This document shows, piece after piece, positions 51,323 to 64,000 of a DNA stretch of 64,000 nt. Position numbers and translations under genes: made by a program. The stretch lies in assembly GCA_029959085.1 (NCBI GenBank), contig JARWIR010000002.1, positions 76,970,224-77,034,223 of the forward strand, written 5' to 3'. This DNA comes from Nemophila menziesii (taxonomy: Eukaryota; Streptophyta; Magnoliopsida; Boraginales; Hydrophyllaceae). Positions within the stretch are counted from its first letter, which is position 1, and the number at the start of each line of letters is the position of its first letter. A model generated the notes under the pieces. That model was not told the DNA's origin, searched no databases, and saw nothing but the letters and a program-made list of their open reading frames with translations.

Positions 51323-51331
51323 TAAATTTAA

Positions 51332-54300
51332 TAAATTCAATGAATCAAGACTGTTCAATGAATCAAGACAATTCATTTTACTTAAGAGTAGTTGTGGATA
51401 TCAAGAGTTCATATCTTTATTTATAGTTCCTAAGTAGTATGTTTAGTATTCTCCTAGTATAAATAGTAGTAGTATCATAGTTCATTTGGAAAGAGAAAAG
51501 TGTAAGAAAAAAACAAGTATATTTATAGTCTTGATTGAGTAGAATTAAAACTATATTATCTCCTCTCCACCTACTTGTTTGGATGAAAACCACGCGTGAC
51601 CCTTTATGTTTAGGTAAAATGCGCTGGCGTTCCCTAAATTAAGAATTGCAACGAGATGGTCACGCATCTTTCATCTTGAGACGATAGTGGCCCTTTTTTT
51701 ACGGAATCGTCAATTGACCGTAGGTCAACGCCGCGTGGGGCCAACTCAGCGCCATATGTCGGTGCCACGTCATCATGATATCATCACCAACTGAGATTTT
51801 TTTCTTACGTTGCAAGGAAAAATTTGTCATTTATCTCTTATAACACATTTACACATACACACAAACAAATCAAAATGCACACACTAAAACACACACATTC
51901 TTGGAGTTCTTCGTTACAATTAAAAGAACAGTATAACACCAAATTGCTCACTCGAATAGTTACAACATCAAATGTGTTCTTCAATACAATTCAAAAATAC
52001 ATTATAACACCAAATTGCTCACTCCATAACAATTCAAAAAATAAAGTATAGAACCACATCATGATGACTTTTTGCTCGATGTCGACCTTGATCAGCTTTA
52101 AATTTACAGGCCTTGATTGAAGAGGTCAACTATTAAGTTAACCCCCTATCTACGTAGTATGTTGTCTACCTTCTTAGATACAAATAAAGAGAACCATTAT
52201 CATCACTTAATATAGTTCAAAAAGGCATGTCAAGCTATTAAGTTTGAAGTTATGTTTGAAAAAGAGAAAATGTTATAATTATTCCAATTGTCCCATATAA
52301 ACAAAGCCGCACAAGATGGTTTCATGGGGAGACCTTCTGAATAAATTCTCAATTGGATATTATGTCGTTGGTCGCACTAAAGTTTTAAGATTGAACTTAA
52401 AATTTTAATTCATAATGATAACGAGGAAATGCATGAGGCATAAGATAGTTATCTAAAATTTAAAAGAGTTGTCCACGCTATAGTCTACCACATGGTTAAC
52501 TCGCTCATGCATTTAACCAATGACTAACCAATATGAGTAGAAATATTGTAGATTCTACATGTATAGTAAGATTTACGATAAAAATTGAGAAAGATGCATT
52601 GGTGGATAACTTAAGACTTAATGTACTATCATCCACCATGAATGCCATGATATGCAAATCATAGCCTAATAAGGTATCTATGAAGTAAGTCAGGATATGG
52701 ACTAGCGTTAAAGTTCAAAATGATCTCAAAATAATTGAAAGACTTGCAGCTTGCACAACAAAATCTCATCCAAGCGATAACACACAAACCTAATCCTGAA
52801 TAATGTGCAACTTGTGGCACAACATAGCACATCCAGGTTATGGATGTTTATTTTATGATACTAATAATGATAATGTGCAACCACAAGAAGAGACGCCTTA
52901 TACCAAATTTGTTAGGTTACAGATAGGGCTATAAATGAATCAAATCGCTCATGAACAACTCACCTCAAAGAAAGCTCGTGTGAGATCATTCATTACACGT
53001 AAAACATGAAAAACCAAAAGGCATAGTGTTATACTTCATGGATTGAAGAAACAGGGACTTCTATGCATATGTAAAAATGGGAATTTTATGTGGTTTTTGG
53101 GTGGTGATTAGGGAAAACACGCAAGGTTCGGTGGAATAAAAAACCATGTTTAAAGGTGATAGTGGTATGGGATTTTGGGACTTCCACTTCATGAACCAAT
53201 CTCTCTTTTCTCGGATGCCTAGAAAGTCCATGATCCCTCCCAAATTTGATTCTTAACGAAAGACATCATTATGACTCAATTTTTTTCTATACTTCCCTTG
53301 GTACCTCTCCATCTTAGAGGATAGAGGAGTCTTATCATTGTAAAGAATTTTTTTCTAAAATAGCTTAATCGACATATTGGAGATGTTATTGATATCAAAA
53401 TCTAAAATTACTATTGGGTTATTGGTGGCCCTCTTCTTCCAAACAAACGGGGTGGGAGGGGGTTACACTTAATATGGGTTAAGAAACTTTAGATTAAGGA
53501 CGACACTAGTTGGAACCTTGATATTCTAAGTGTCATATCCTCCCTTTGATTCTTTTTACCATCTCTACAATAGTCATTCCTAACTCTATTTGTAATGATA
53601 CACCCTCGTGAAAGTTATCACCTGGAGAGGATGTCATATTAAAAAAAACTATCAAATTATGAAAGAAGCCCATAAGAACCATTTAGCTATCTTACATGAT
53701 TTTATGGTCTAGAAAATTCTCCGAAGAAGCACTACAAAATCTAGTCTTTGACCAACCCCCCCCCCCCCCCCCCCCCCCCCTCCCACCTAAAGTTCAAGAT
53801 TTTATGGGGAAGACTTGGAAGACTTCAATGACAACATAAGAGAATAGATCCTAAAGATGTGATAATGAAAAATAAACATTTGAGCATCTTCTTTTTACAT
53901 ATGTATCTACTTGGTTTGCTAGCTTTATTCAATTTCTTTCTATAACAACCCTACCGATTGAGTTTAATACTGGTTTTGGAATCTTTTTGATATTTGTGTT
54001 TAACATATTTGGAAAAAAATAGAGCAATACACCATGTAACATGGCAAAAGAGAGTAAAATTATATTGTGTTTAATGGCACTACTTTTGATCTATTGACAT
54101 TGATAGTTTAGGCTATCTATGCAAAGAACGAATATATGCCAATAAATTGAGAAAGGGCATATGAGGGTCACAATATCATAATACTAATATTTAATATGGC
54201 ATTACTATTGATGATATTGTTATTTAAGATATATTTGTGCCCCGCTCATTGCCAGGATATGGGATACATATCCTAATGGTAGGCTATTGGATACTGTAGA

Positions 54301-56549
54301 TGCAACTCTCCTTCCTACAAGACCAAATTGTTGCAACCTCTCATTACCTCCCATAATTGTTATAAACAGAAGATTATTACCCAGCGGATCTTGAAAACCT
54401 CTTCTCAAAGCCCAAACAATCCCACCTAATCTATTCTTTTTACTAAAGGTCACAAATAAGATTTAACACTATACACCTATTTTTTCACTACCCATTATAC
54501 TTTATTTTTTCCCTACTATATATACCAATTGTACACCCCCTAAAACTAAACACCCTCCCTCTCTCCCTCCCTCCCTCCCTCATATTTTCGCAACAAACAG
54601 GGTGGGAGACGAAGATGAATCAGATCTTGGTTCAGAGATTCAAGTTTTGGTACGTTGAATCATTGTTGGCTCTTAGCTTCGAGCTTCTTTTTCGAGTTTT
54701 GCTTTCGAGTTGCTATAGAACGGATGAGGAAGACGAAGTTGGCTTTCCGCTTCGCAGACATAAGCTTTGTTTGGGTCGTTGGAAAACGTATCAGAAGCTT
54801 CGTTCGAGCTACTAGATCTGATTTCTTTTAAACGGCGAAGACGAACAACGTTAGTTGCGACGTCAACAGAAGAGTTTTTTTAGATTTTATTGTAATTATA
54901 ATTATTATTTTTATAATTTTAACTTTTTATTAAATTTTTTTATTTTTAATTATTATTGTCTTTTTCATTGTTTAGGTATGTTATTATTCTGATAATGAAA
55001 ATGAAATTTTATGTTCTATTTTTATTGTATTCGGTGTTTTTTGCTGAATAGTCAGTGTTTTTTACTAAGTACTCAAGGTTTTTGCTAAACATACTAAGGT
55101 AATTTTCCATTTTTCAAAAAGTTTTCCAATATACTCTAATTTTCGATAGCGGCACTGGTGCTGGTTGAAAATGAGTAGTAATATTTAGTGACTTTGTGGT
55201 CTTTGTTTTTTGTCTTTATATAATTTTTTCCACTTCCTTTTGCAATTTTTATTCTTTAAAGGTATTTTGTATTTAAGTTTTTTTTCGACCTATTTAATAA
55301 AGAATCTAACAATTTCCCTATAAGCCACGAATTTATATCCAGTACCTCATAGGTCAATCACCCTATAAATAATAAAGATTGAGATAACCAATTGACCAAT
55401 TGGGTAGAACCTAACTATTTATTCTACATTTAAAAGATATGAACAAAAAATTCAAGGTTTGAATTTTCTCCTTAAACATAAGTAACATAATTTTGATTTA
55501 GCTAAAAATATACATAGAAAAGCATACATAATGTCCTTGAGATAAGTCATGGTACGTGAAAACTCAGATGATAATAATTTTTCTATTTATATTTTGAAAA
55601 AGATCACTTATTCGTGTAAGTCCGAATTGCTTGGAAAACAGATAGTTATATACCAAATTAGGTGACAAAACAAAAAATTAACGACATTTTGGTTTAATTT
55701 ATGGCATGTTTCTCCATTGCTGCACTTAACAAGTCTATTGTTTTAAACTCTTGGGGTCGAATGATCTATGTGGAACTTAAAAAACCTGTTTTCCTTTTAC
55801 TTACTTTTAAATAATTAGAATCCTCTATCATATAACTTCCCATGATTTTTTTTTCTTTTTAAAGTCTTTAAACTTCAAAATCAAGTTATAATTGCTTTTA
55901 TAGGGAGACCAACTCTAAAATTTATCCTCTCTCAGAATACTATTGTTACAAGTTATAGAGAAATATTATCATAATTGGAGACGGTCTTAAGGTGTGTTAC
56001 TAACCCAAATTGCATATTAGATCTTGTACTTTTGCGACGTGAAAACTTAAACAGGGCTCAACCACCAGAAATCTATAAATTCCAAATCCAAGCATATCTA
56101 AGTTTTAACTTAAAAACGAAAAGATCACAAAAAAGTCAAATCAAAAGCATAAATGATGTTACAAGATTTTTTTTTTCTTTCCTTTGCTGTGTCTATGACA
56201 TGACATACAGTCTTAGTCACACCTTATATTTTCTTTCTTTCTATGTCTGTTTCCCAAAAATAGTATTGATTTACCTTTATCCTCTAATAATTCGTATCTT
56301 TGAAGTCAAAATAAATACATCACTCGAGATTTAATTCCTCAACATTATCAGATGAGAATTATTCTCTCATCCTAAAAATGTCATCAAAGGAAGCAAAACT
56401 GGATGATTATTATTTCGACTTATCTCTCAAAACTGGAACCCTGTCATTCCCAAATCTTCTTTGTTTGTTTGTTTTAAATTTTTGTTTTTTCATGAATTAA
56501 TCTTATCCAATTTATGAAATTTGTCATGTGTATGTATATTAGATTTGAA
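51332..56549. other. Gene-poor intergenic region
   Basis: No credible gene. It contains a CT microsatellite near 54560-54585, a 25-base C tract (53756-53780), an unrecognised 66-codon frame at 54615-54815 and AT-rich DNA. 52500-53500 may be old transposon sequence but I cannot assign it. Confidence 0.45.
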
Positions 56550-59500
56550 TTATGGTTTAATAGCAAAATCATGCTCGTTTGCTCTCCTATAAAGCAAAGT
56601 AGAAGCCTCAAGCCTACAAAACAAACAAACAAAATCACAAAAACTGTACTAATAATCTACTCAACTCAACTTTAGTCTTACCAGCCCGGTGTAACAGCAA
56701 ATCTCCCTGTCGAATGAGCCCATAACACCTGTAAAATAATAATTTAATTATTTCTTTGTCTTAAAAATAAAATAAAATAAAGGTACTATATCATACCTTA
56801 TCAGTAAATCCAGGACCTCTAGCAACAACATGGGTAATATTATCATCCATGTGAGTATTAGTACAGGTGGCACCAAACTGTACAGCGGATTTCCATAATG
56901 AATGTGAAAGAGGATCTTCATTTAAAGGAATAACCCTACTAAATAATATATGACACCCAACTAATATCCTTCTTTGCATCTCACCTAGTATAACTCTTAC
57001 ATCACCATCATTATCTTCATCAACTTCATTTTCATCCATTTCCATATTTTCAAATAATAATTTATGTATTCTTTCAATCACACCCAATATTATAGCTAAA
57101 CTCCCATCTTCAGCTCTTTCATCATGATCTATTTCCATTAAAGACGGCCCACTTAACCCAAATTGTCGTCTACTACACGGAAAGTATATATACCTTTCGA
57201 CAGTGATTAAATTCATGCTATTAAAAGGCCAAACTTTGGGAGAATCATCAATAACAAGAACATCAGATTCTAAACCCAAAACACCAGCTAAATCTTTATG
57301 TGATGATGACGTGTCAATACTAGAATTATCATCTCCTCTAGCTATAACTCTTCCGTTAAACAATACACCTTTTGGATCAAGTACTTTCGCCATTTCTGTA
57401 GCGTAAAGTTTGTTCCCCATTGTACATAAATGCATCTCACATATTTTGCTAGCCTATATAATATACAATAATAATATTTATACCTTATCTCCCATTAAAA
57501 TATATATATATAAATTATTTTACCTTTTCCAAAAAATTCCAAACACCAGGACGTAACTTAGTCCACATTCCCATTTGAGGAAATCTAAAGAGATGCCTTT
57601 GAGGCTTTTCACGATCAATTTCCTCTTTTTTCCTCAATATTTCATCATCTGAAGCTTCAACTTCACTAAACTGTAATTTCAAAGGAGTTTTAATCTTCTG
57701 AAATAAAACATAATTAAAAGAGTTATAAGTAAGAAATAATTACCTTAGCTGAATTTAAAAGAGTATGATCAAGATCCAAGACAAGAGAGAGTTTACGCTT
57801 AGCACGTAACTCCTTATGTTCTTTAACTCTTCTAATCCTTTCTTCGTATAATTCTTGTTTATCCGCATCTTTAAACTTTTCATCAACAATCTTTTGCCAG
57901 TTTTTATGTGACCTAGATGGGCCCGGGGCTGGTCCCGGGCCCTTCTCAGGGCCCACATCTTCTACTGGTGCTGCTTGAGGAGGAGGTGGAGGAGGAGGAG
58001 AAACAGTGATATTATTAGCAATATTTTTCAAATTCTTCATGAATTCTGGACCGATATCTGGTACTGCTGATACTGCACCTTTACTTTTCTTTTCATCGTT
58101 TTCTTGAAGAGCACGTCGTGGGTCCCGCCTTTTCATTCTAATCTTTGCTGCTTCATCCTGAACAACCGTCTATAAAACAAAAAAAACTCAAATATTAATT
58201 TCGGGTTTTGAATATAAAAAATGAATAAGAAAATACTTACAGCTGTAACTTTTGGTTTCTGCTCAAGAACAGAAGTTTGCTCCGGAATTGGAACTTGGTT
58301 AGTACTTCCGAGGGGTAAAACAGACTTTTGTTGATCTTTAAGTATATTCATCCACATAGATGGATTAACAGCTATATCTTTCAAAAGGGATTGTATATTC
58401 GGGGGTATAATCGGCAAATTCTCGTTTAAATTATTATTAACTGTCACACGAGTGGGCCCACTAATACTACTAGTACCACCAACAGTCCCTCTATCCTCTA
58501 ACCAACCACCAATTCCATCTTTAGTCTCATTTCTTTGTCTCTTCAAAGCTGGACCTTCAATTTCTGGGGCTACTCTAAGTCTCGGATCTCTAACTCTAGC
58601 CCCAGAACTCAAAGGGTACCCTTGAACCATAGGTACAGTAGGTACAGTAGGTACAGTTGAAACAATAGGAACAGTAGGAACAGGGATAGAATTACTTATA
58701 ACCTCGCCTACACTAATATCACTTTCATCCTCATTATCACTGTTTTCCGAAGGAGTAGGACTTGGTAAATCACAATTACTCATAAAATACGAGTTTCTAA
58801 CAAACTTTTGTTGATATGACGAAACAGCTTTATCAGGATCAGTTTCGTAAGGATAAACAGGAGGGTCTTTTTCGACAATTTCAATTTTTTCAACTACTTT
58901 GCTAGGTAAAGGCCATTCTGGTTTCATATCAATAAAACTAGGTAAACATGGTGGTGCTTCACGTGTAGGAGAAGGAAGTGTATCTGCATCATGATCCATA
59001 TGAAGATCCAATAATGGAAGTGAAATTCCTCTTAATCTTGAATAATCAGATACTCTAGCTCCATTTTGATTTATTGATTCCATTGGAATATCATCTATAT
59101 CACATTTTTTCAGAAAAATCGAATCTTGATTCGTGTTTTCATGTGTTTGATCTTCGATATTTGTAGAAGCAGATACCATAAGCTCTATCTGTGATAAGCA
59201 AAGAAAAGATAACATCAAAACTCACGAACTGAAATAGATATTATTTTTATAAATGATGTGAAATCTCACCTCTTTTAATTGCTCAGGAGAGAAAAGAAGA
59301 GGCTTTTGATTGGTTAAATGATCAAGAAACCTGCCAAATGTTTTTGTGAGTACTATGATAAAACTCACTAATAAGGTTAATAGCAGTGTTGGTCCCTGAG
59401 TTATGGGAAAGGATAAAAAGGAAACCTTGATAAAATATCCCTGTTTTGCTCCTTTTTGCTTTCAATCATTGTACAAAATACCTGCAAAAAATTGATACTT

Positions 59501-60487
59501 CAGCTTAATAATTATATCCAAACCAGTGGCACAAACAGAAAATTCATCCATACACAATGTATTCAATTATCTTACATTATTAACAGTTTGAATACGTTCA
59601 ATCAAGAGATTAATTAGCCCATCTTTCTCAGACAAGGAAGCCTCCAAAACAATCTCATGTATATCATCTAACAATTTCCCCAATTTCGAACAAGTCTGTT
59701 CAAATGATCTACAAATAACAAAAAGAACTTTTTAATTAACAACAATGTTTAATCCATTAAACATATTCATTAAAAAGCTAAAAAGATTAAAAATTTAATT
59801 CACTACTCAATTAGTTACTTACTTTTCGGCATCATCAATAGTAAGACTTTCAAGCCCTACACGAATCAAATTAACCCTCTTCTCCAATTCACTTACTTTA
59901 ACCTCATTATCTGATTCTGAAACACTAATATCCATATCAACTTCTGAATCCAAATCAATCTCACCTTCTTCCAATTCACCATCTTCTTTTACGTCATCAT
60001 CCACGTCAATTACAACCCTTACATCATCACCATTACTCCCATTATTGTTATTACTCTGATCAGATGATTTTGAATAGTCCATGTTTAAAGCCTCGTTCAA
60101 TGGCTTATTCTGAACAGCTTGTGCCCACGCTAAATTGTACAATCCAGGCGAATACTTTGTCGAAACCTGATACTTGTACAAATCCTGCATAGTCCAAACC
60201 CTAGAACCAGCCGAACTACTCTGATTAAAATTATTGTTATTATTATTAAGTCCATTAATATTATTATTATTAGTGGACTTAATCATATTATTATCAGCAC
60301 CAGACGGCGTCGTATTTTGCTCTTGCCTTTTGAAATCTTCTTCAGTAATTTCTTCAACCGATGCTGAATCGGAGGAGATCTCTCCTTCTTCTACATCAAC
60401 CTCATCTCCTTCCTCTACATCAACCTCGTGAACTTCCACCCCTTGCAGTGGTTCCGAAAACGACGCCGTTGTACATTCTTCTTCCAT
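56550..60487 (-). CDS. CPL3: CPL3, RNA polymerase II CTD phosphatase-like protein (1067 aa, 10 exons)
   Basis: Exons on the minus strand: 60487-59823, 59708-59576, 59481-59426, 59330-59270, 59188-58241, 58169-57744, 57670-57524, 57453-56797, 56728-56682, 56613-56550; the sum is 1068 codons. The N-terminus is acidic and Asn-rich with the family block SRVWTMQDLYKYQ. The middle has a VPTVP-type repeat and a poly-Pro run. The FCP1 phosphatase domain carries the DLDHT motif (D753, D755, T757) and the DDSP motif (881-884); a BRCT domain covers about 973-1060. FCP1/CPL3 enzymes remove phosphates from the heptad tail of RNA polymerase II in the nucleus; Arabidopsis CPL3 modulates stress, ABA and immune responses. 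All residues expected for activity are present. The last two exons are short but give the expected VLWAHSTGRF..PGWLEASTLLYRRANE end. Confidence 0.93.
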
Positions 60488-60618
60488 CTTAGATCCTAAG
60501 GTTTTTTGCCCTCGATTACTTCAAATAAATAAGTTTTATTATTTGTTATAATAATTATTCAAATCAGACACCAGTATAAACAATAAGAGCAAAGATCTCA
60601 AAATAGATCTCACGCTAC

Positions 60619-60627
60619 TTAGGGTTT
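60619..60627 (-). promoter_or_regulatory. Telo-box upstream of CPL3
   Basis: AAACCCTAA on the minus strand, 132 bases upstream of the CPL3 ATG, typical for 5' regions of plant genes expressed in dividing cells. Position is the only evidence. Confidence 0.4.
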
Positions 60628-61393
60628 TTCAAAATCCTCAAATTAATTTCAAATTATCACAAAAAATCCTCGTTCAATCGAATAACGAGTCTTCAATTAA
60701 TAATTTTTTGAGATTAAATTGTATTTAAGCTTTCATTTTGAGAGCAAATTGAAGAAAAGAAGCTGAAGATTGAAGATGTCGAGAAATATGATGATATGAA
60801 TATTATATGAATATATAAAAAGAAGTTTGAAGGTGGAATCTACGATGAGATGATCTGGACCGTTGGATGAAGGATTTGGTGAGTAAGGTTAATGCCACCG
60901 AGAACAAAACAGCACGTTGGTTCAATGGTTGTAGTTGATTTGTATTCTTTGACAAAAAAAAAAAGAAAAAAGATTTGTATTCTGATGTGTATCGGATGGC
61001 CCATTAGCTGTCTAGTAATTAATTATTCTTTTCTTTTTCCCTGTTTTAAGAAAAGCAGAAAAGAGAGATAAAAATAAAATTAATGGGATAATGGATTTTT
61101 CTATTTTGGGCCAACACATATATAGGATAGTATTTCATTACTATAATTTGAGGATTAATACATTGAATATGGGTTTAGAGTGTCTTAATTGACCAGGTTA
61201 TCAAATGTAAATTAAACTAAATACTTTATTAGGCTTTTACAATTTTGGGAGGGTAAAATGACACTTGGAAAATATATAGAGCAAAAATAATTAAGGTAAT
61301 ACTTGATAGTATATGATTATAGGAAAACGTATAAATATAATAAGTTCATTAATATAATACGAATAGTAATATAAAGTGTGAAAATCATAAAGA
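60628..61393. other. Intergenic upstream of CPL3
   Basis: AT-rich promoter and spacer DNA. Nothing further recognised. Confidence 0.4.
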
Positions 61394-61500
61394 TATAAGT
61401 AATGATATTTGTCATCTTTTTTTTTTTTTTGACATTATTTGTCATCATTATTCTTTTCATCCTTTTGTCACCTTTTACATGACATGACATGTAGGGAATA
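61394..61500. mobile_element. Truncated relative of the MULE-type MITE
   Basis: AGTAATGATATTTGTCATC matches the terminal repeat of the 3241-3431 MITE, and CCTTTTGTCACCTTTTACATG resembles its inner part. A T-run splits it and no right end was found. Weak. Confidence 0.35.
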
Positions 61501-61516
61501 AAATAATTAAGAAAGA

Positions 61517-63060
61517 TTTTTTTTATCAATAAATCAAACTTTTTATTAAAATAAGCTCAAACATCAAGTAACATTACAACTTTGGCCCTACAAGAAACCG
61601 AGACAACATACTCGGCCTACATTACTATTACAAAGAAAGCCTATTACACTTTACTCCACTACTAAATAAAGCTAATCTATATATAATAAGGCCTAATAAC
61701 TAGTTGGACTCTATTTTTTTAATGAGAGAAACAGCTTCTTTAGTTTTGTAATTACTTCTTCCTACTTTCACATGGACAAGACTGAAGATTCTTTTCCAAA
61801 TGTGTTCTTCACTTAGACAAATCCCTCCATGCACCCTTTTATTTCTTTTCCACCAAACACAGTAAATATAAGTAGAATAAAAGTCTCCACCATATCAACA
61901 ACTTTTAAACTCGGTATAGACTTAACGATTTTGACCAACTCTTCTAAATCTGCAGGTGTAGCTTTTATATTACACAATTAAGCAGTTTTACCAAAATTCT
62001 TTTTGTAAAGGAGCAGCTAGTGAATAAGTGATTAACATCCTCCAAACTTGCATTACAGAAACAACATAGTGAATTGACCTGTAAACCCCAACTAATCATT
62101 CTGGCCTTGGTTGCTAATCTATACTGAAAACACAACAAGCTATAAAAACACATCTAGGTATACATGTCTTAGTCCGCACTATTTTCCACCATTCTACTAC
62201 ACTCTTTACATCTTCAATTTGCGCCAAAGTCTTTTTGAAAGAGAAGCTTTCTTTAGTGCTTTCCTTCCACACAATAATGTCTTCTCCATTAGTAAGCTTT
62301 ATATTGCTGAAGTGAGGAAGAAGTTTACCCACTACAGGAGGTAATCTCCATCTATTACCCCCATATAATGAATATACAGTCTTATTACTATTAATATCAT
62401 CTCTCAGAATATCAATACCTAATAGTTTTTGTGGACTTTTACCACTCAACCATTTATCCCAAATCAGATATGTATTCTTGTCATTCTTAAAATCATGAGT
62501 AATAAGGTTGTAAGCAAGTTACCTGGTCTTCAAAATTTGCTTCCAAATCCAAGTATGAGCTTGCTTTACATCCAGGCTCCAAATACACCTGTCTTTAATG
62601 ATGTTATGATGAACCCATAAACTCCAGAGATTGTGCTTTTGTGAGTACATTCTCCAAAAAGTTGCTAGAAGGCAGACTTTATTAATATCTTCAATATTGG
62701 GATGCCAAGTCCTCCATACACTTTACTGGAGCATATACTTTTCCATGACACTTTTGCCCCCATGTCACCATCTGAGTTACCTCTCCATAGGAAGCTATCC
62801 ATTTTTTTATTAAGTTTATAAATAACTTGTTTTGGGAGTAAGAAAACCCTGCACCAAAATAATATTTTCCTGATGAGGACACACCTGATGAGTTCAGCCC
62901 TCCCAGCATATGACAATAGCTTTGATGACCATTGATTTATACAGCTGCAGATGCTTTCTATTAATTTGTTTCCATCTGAAACTAATAGTTTTTTAGAGTT
63001 TAGTGGGACCCCAAGATATCTAACAGGCAATGTGCCTATTTTGATATTCAGAATTGTTGT
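61517..63060 (-). pseudogene. 5'-truncated LINE (non-LTR retrotransposon) remnant
   Basis: Minus strand. From 63030 the end of the reverse transcriptase (VRYLGVPLNSKKL, then WSSKLLSYAGRAELI, SFLWRGNSDG and VYGGLGIPILKI). Then, in another frame, 62449-62114, and the zf-RVT end at 62120-61965 (RLATKARMISWGL, then CCFCNASLEDVNHLFTSCSF). Frame changes and stops show it is dead. An A-rich 3' end lies at about 61520 (T-run on the plus strand). Nothing upstream of the late reverse transcriptase is present, as usual for 5' truncation. Confidence 0.85.
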
Positions 63061-64000
63061 GTAGCTGCTTTAGCTGCATGGGTTGAAGACATGGTGACAA
63101 AAGCCAAATCACTACTTTTTCCTATAGTTTTTTCATATATAACATGTAAAACATAAACAACAAAAACACCATGTAGTGAAATCAAACATATTTAACCGTT
63201 ATATATGGCAATACATAGAACATGGTGATATAAATTGATTGACCAAAGTTCAAATTTTGAATTTGAAAATCAAAAATAAAAAATAAGCTTACATATCTAT
63301 TTATTGTATTTTTGAAATACATTTAGAACATGGTGATATAAATTGATTGACCATTTTATGACAGTTGGAAGCCTTTTAGCGTATGAGAAGTGATGCGCTG
63401 AGAATAACATATATGTGGAAGGGTGGTGGTTGGGGATAGTGGTAATGGTGGTGGGGGTGGGGGTGGGGTAGTGGTGGTGGTGGTGGCGGAAGAGGGATGG
63501 AATGGTGGTGGTGGGAAGAAGGCGTGGTCGTGGTGGTTTCTAATTAATGGTTTTTATTATGTAATAGTTAAAAATGTAGGTGAACTTTCACATTTATGAT
63601 AACGTTTAATTTAAATTGGAATAGATATTTGGTCAAAATGAACGATTATAATAAGGGTATTTTTGTAAAATTTAAAACTAAAATATTGTGTAATCTAAAT
63701 AGGAAGTTAGTAAATTATTTTAATTCAAATCGGAATTAACCTTTTAAATATTAAATCTCGTTTTTTTCTTTTGAGTCATTTTAAAAAGAAAAATAAAAAT
63801 TCCTTTCGAAATGAACTATTTTATCAATAAAATAGTCTCAATTGTTGAAAAAATTCCTCAATCTGTGTGAGAGATTCGTTTTATCTTTATCAAACTTTAC
63901 ATAGAATTAACAAACCAAAAAGAAAGAAAACAAGAAAAAGCATCAAGACAATTTGAGTTATTAGAGTTGGCAAAAGAGCACTTTATGATACAAGATTAGA
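63061..64000. other. Intergenic with a G-rich simple repeat
   Basis: 63420-63530 is a degenerate GGT repeat including three G runs of 4-5 separated by single T (about 63450-63470). No gene seen up to the window edge. Confidence 0.5.

Noticed and set aside
54615..54815. 66-codon frame after a CT repeat
   Set aside because: No domain, no splice or family support; promoter-like context alone is not enough.

Overview
This is nuclear DNA from a flowering plant, most likely a eudicot. The sequence is AT-rich, the genes are split by short GT-AG introns, and it carries plant-specific genes (LIR1, NET3-type, CPL3) and plant-type Mutator-like (MULE) and LINE elements. I cannot name the species. Exon boundaries were placed by eye; in the five host genes and in the MULE transposase the joined exons keep one open frame from ATG to stop.

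The window has two halves. Positions 1 to about 33.8 kb are a transposon domain. It contains a MULE (MuDR-type) transposase (31055-33290, minus) and three accessory genes whose C-termini resemble the Ulp1/C48 protease fold but lack its catalytic residues: gene A (2-1658, plus, cut by the window edge), gene C (9151-10227, plus) and gene B (14654-16934, minus). A 3.42-kb segment containing most of gene B is present three times in tandem (about 15637-25891). The two extra copies keep the promoter, leader intron and an intact but C-terminally truncated reading frame. The long non-coding stretches between these genes are arrays of diverged direct repeats of about 540 to 1600 bp. A 14-bp, near-palindromic motif, TGGRCRTATRYCCA, recurs through them many dozens of times. 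I saw it in no coding exon and not in the other half of the window.

That arrangement (MuDR transposase, Ulp1-like/DUF1985-like accessory proteins, clustered short motifs in the element's own non-coding DNA) resembles Arabidopsis VANDAL elements, whose VANC proteins bind short clustered motifs to counteract silencing. I propose a related but distinct self-recognition system here; this is inference. The same half holds a tRNA-Cys copy inserted by retroposition (15-bp target duplication, poly-A tail) and a 191-bp MITE with a 9-bp target duplication.

Positions 34 to 64 kb are ordinary genic DNA with old transposons. In order they hold a PcnB-like nucleotidyltransferase family gene (14 exons), LIR1, a RecA-like/SWSAP1-like ATPase gene convergent with LIR1, a fold-back MITE, a LINE remnant split by a non-coding LTR-like element, a second element of that family, a NET3-type actin-binding gene, a Pack-MULE with about 440-bp terminal inverted repeats and a 9-bp target duplication, CPL3 (10 exons), and a LINE remnant near the right edge.
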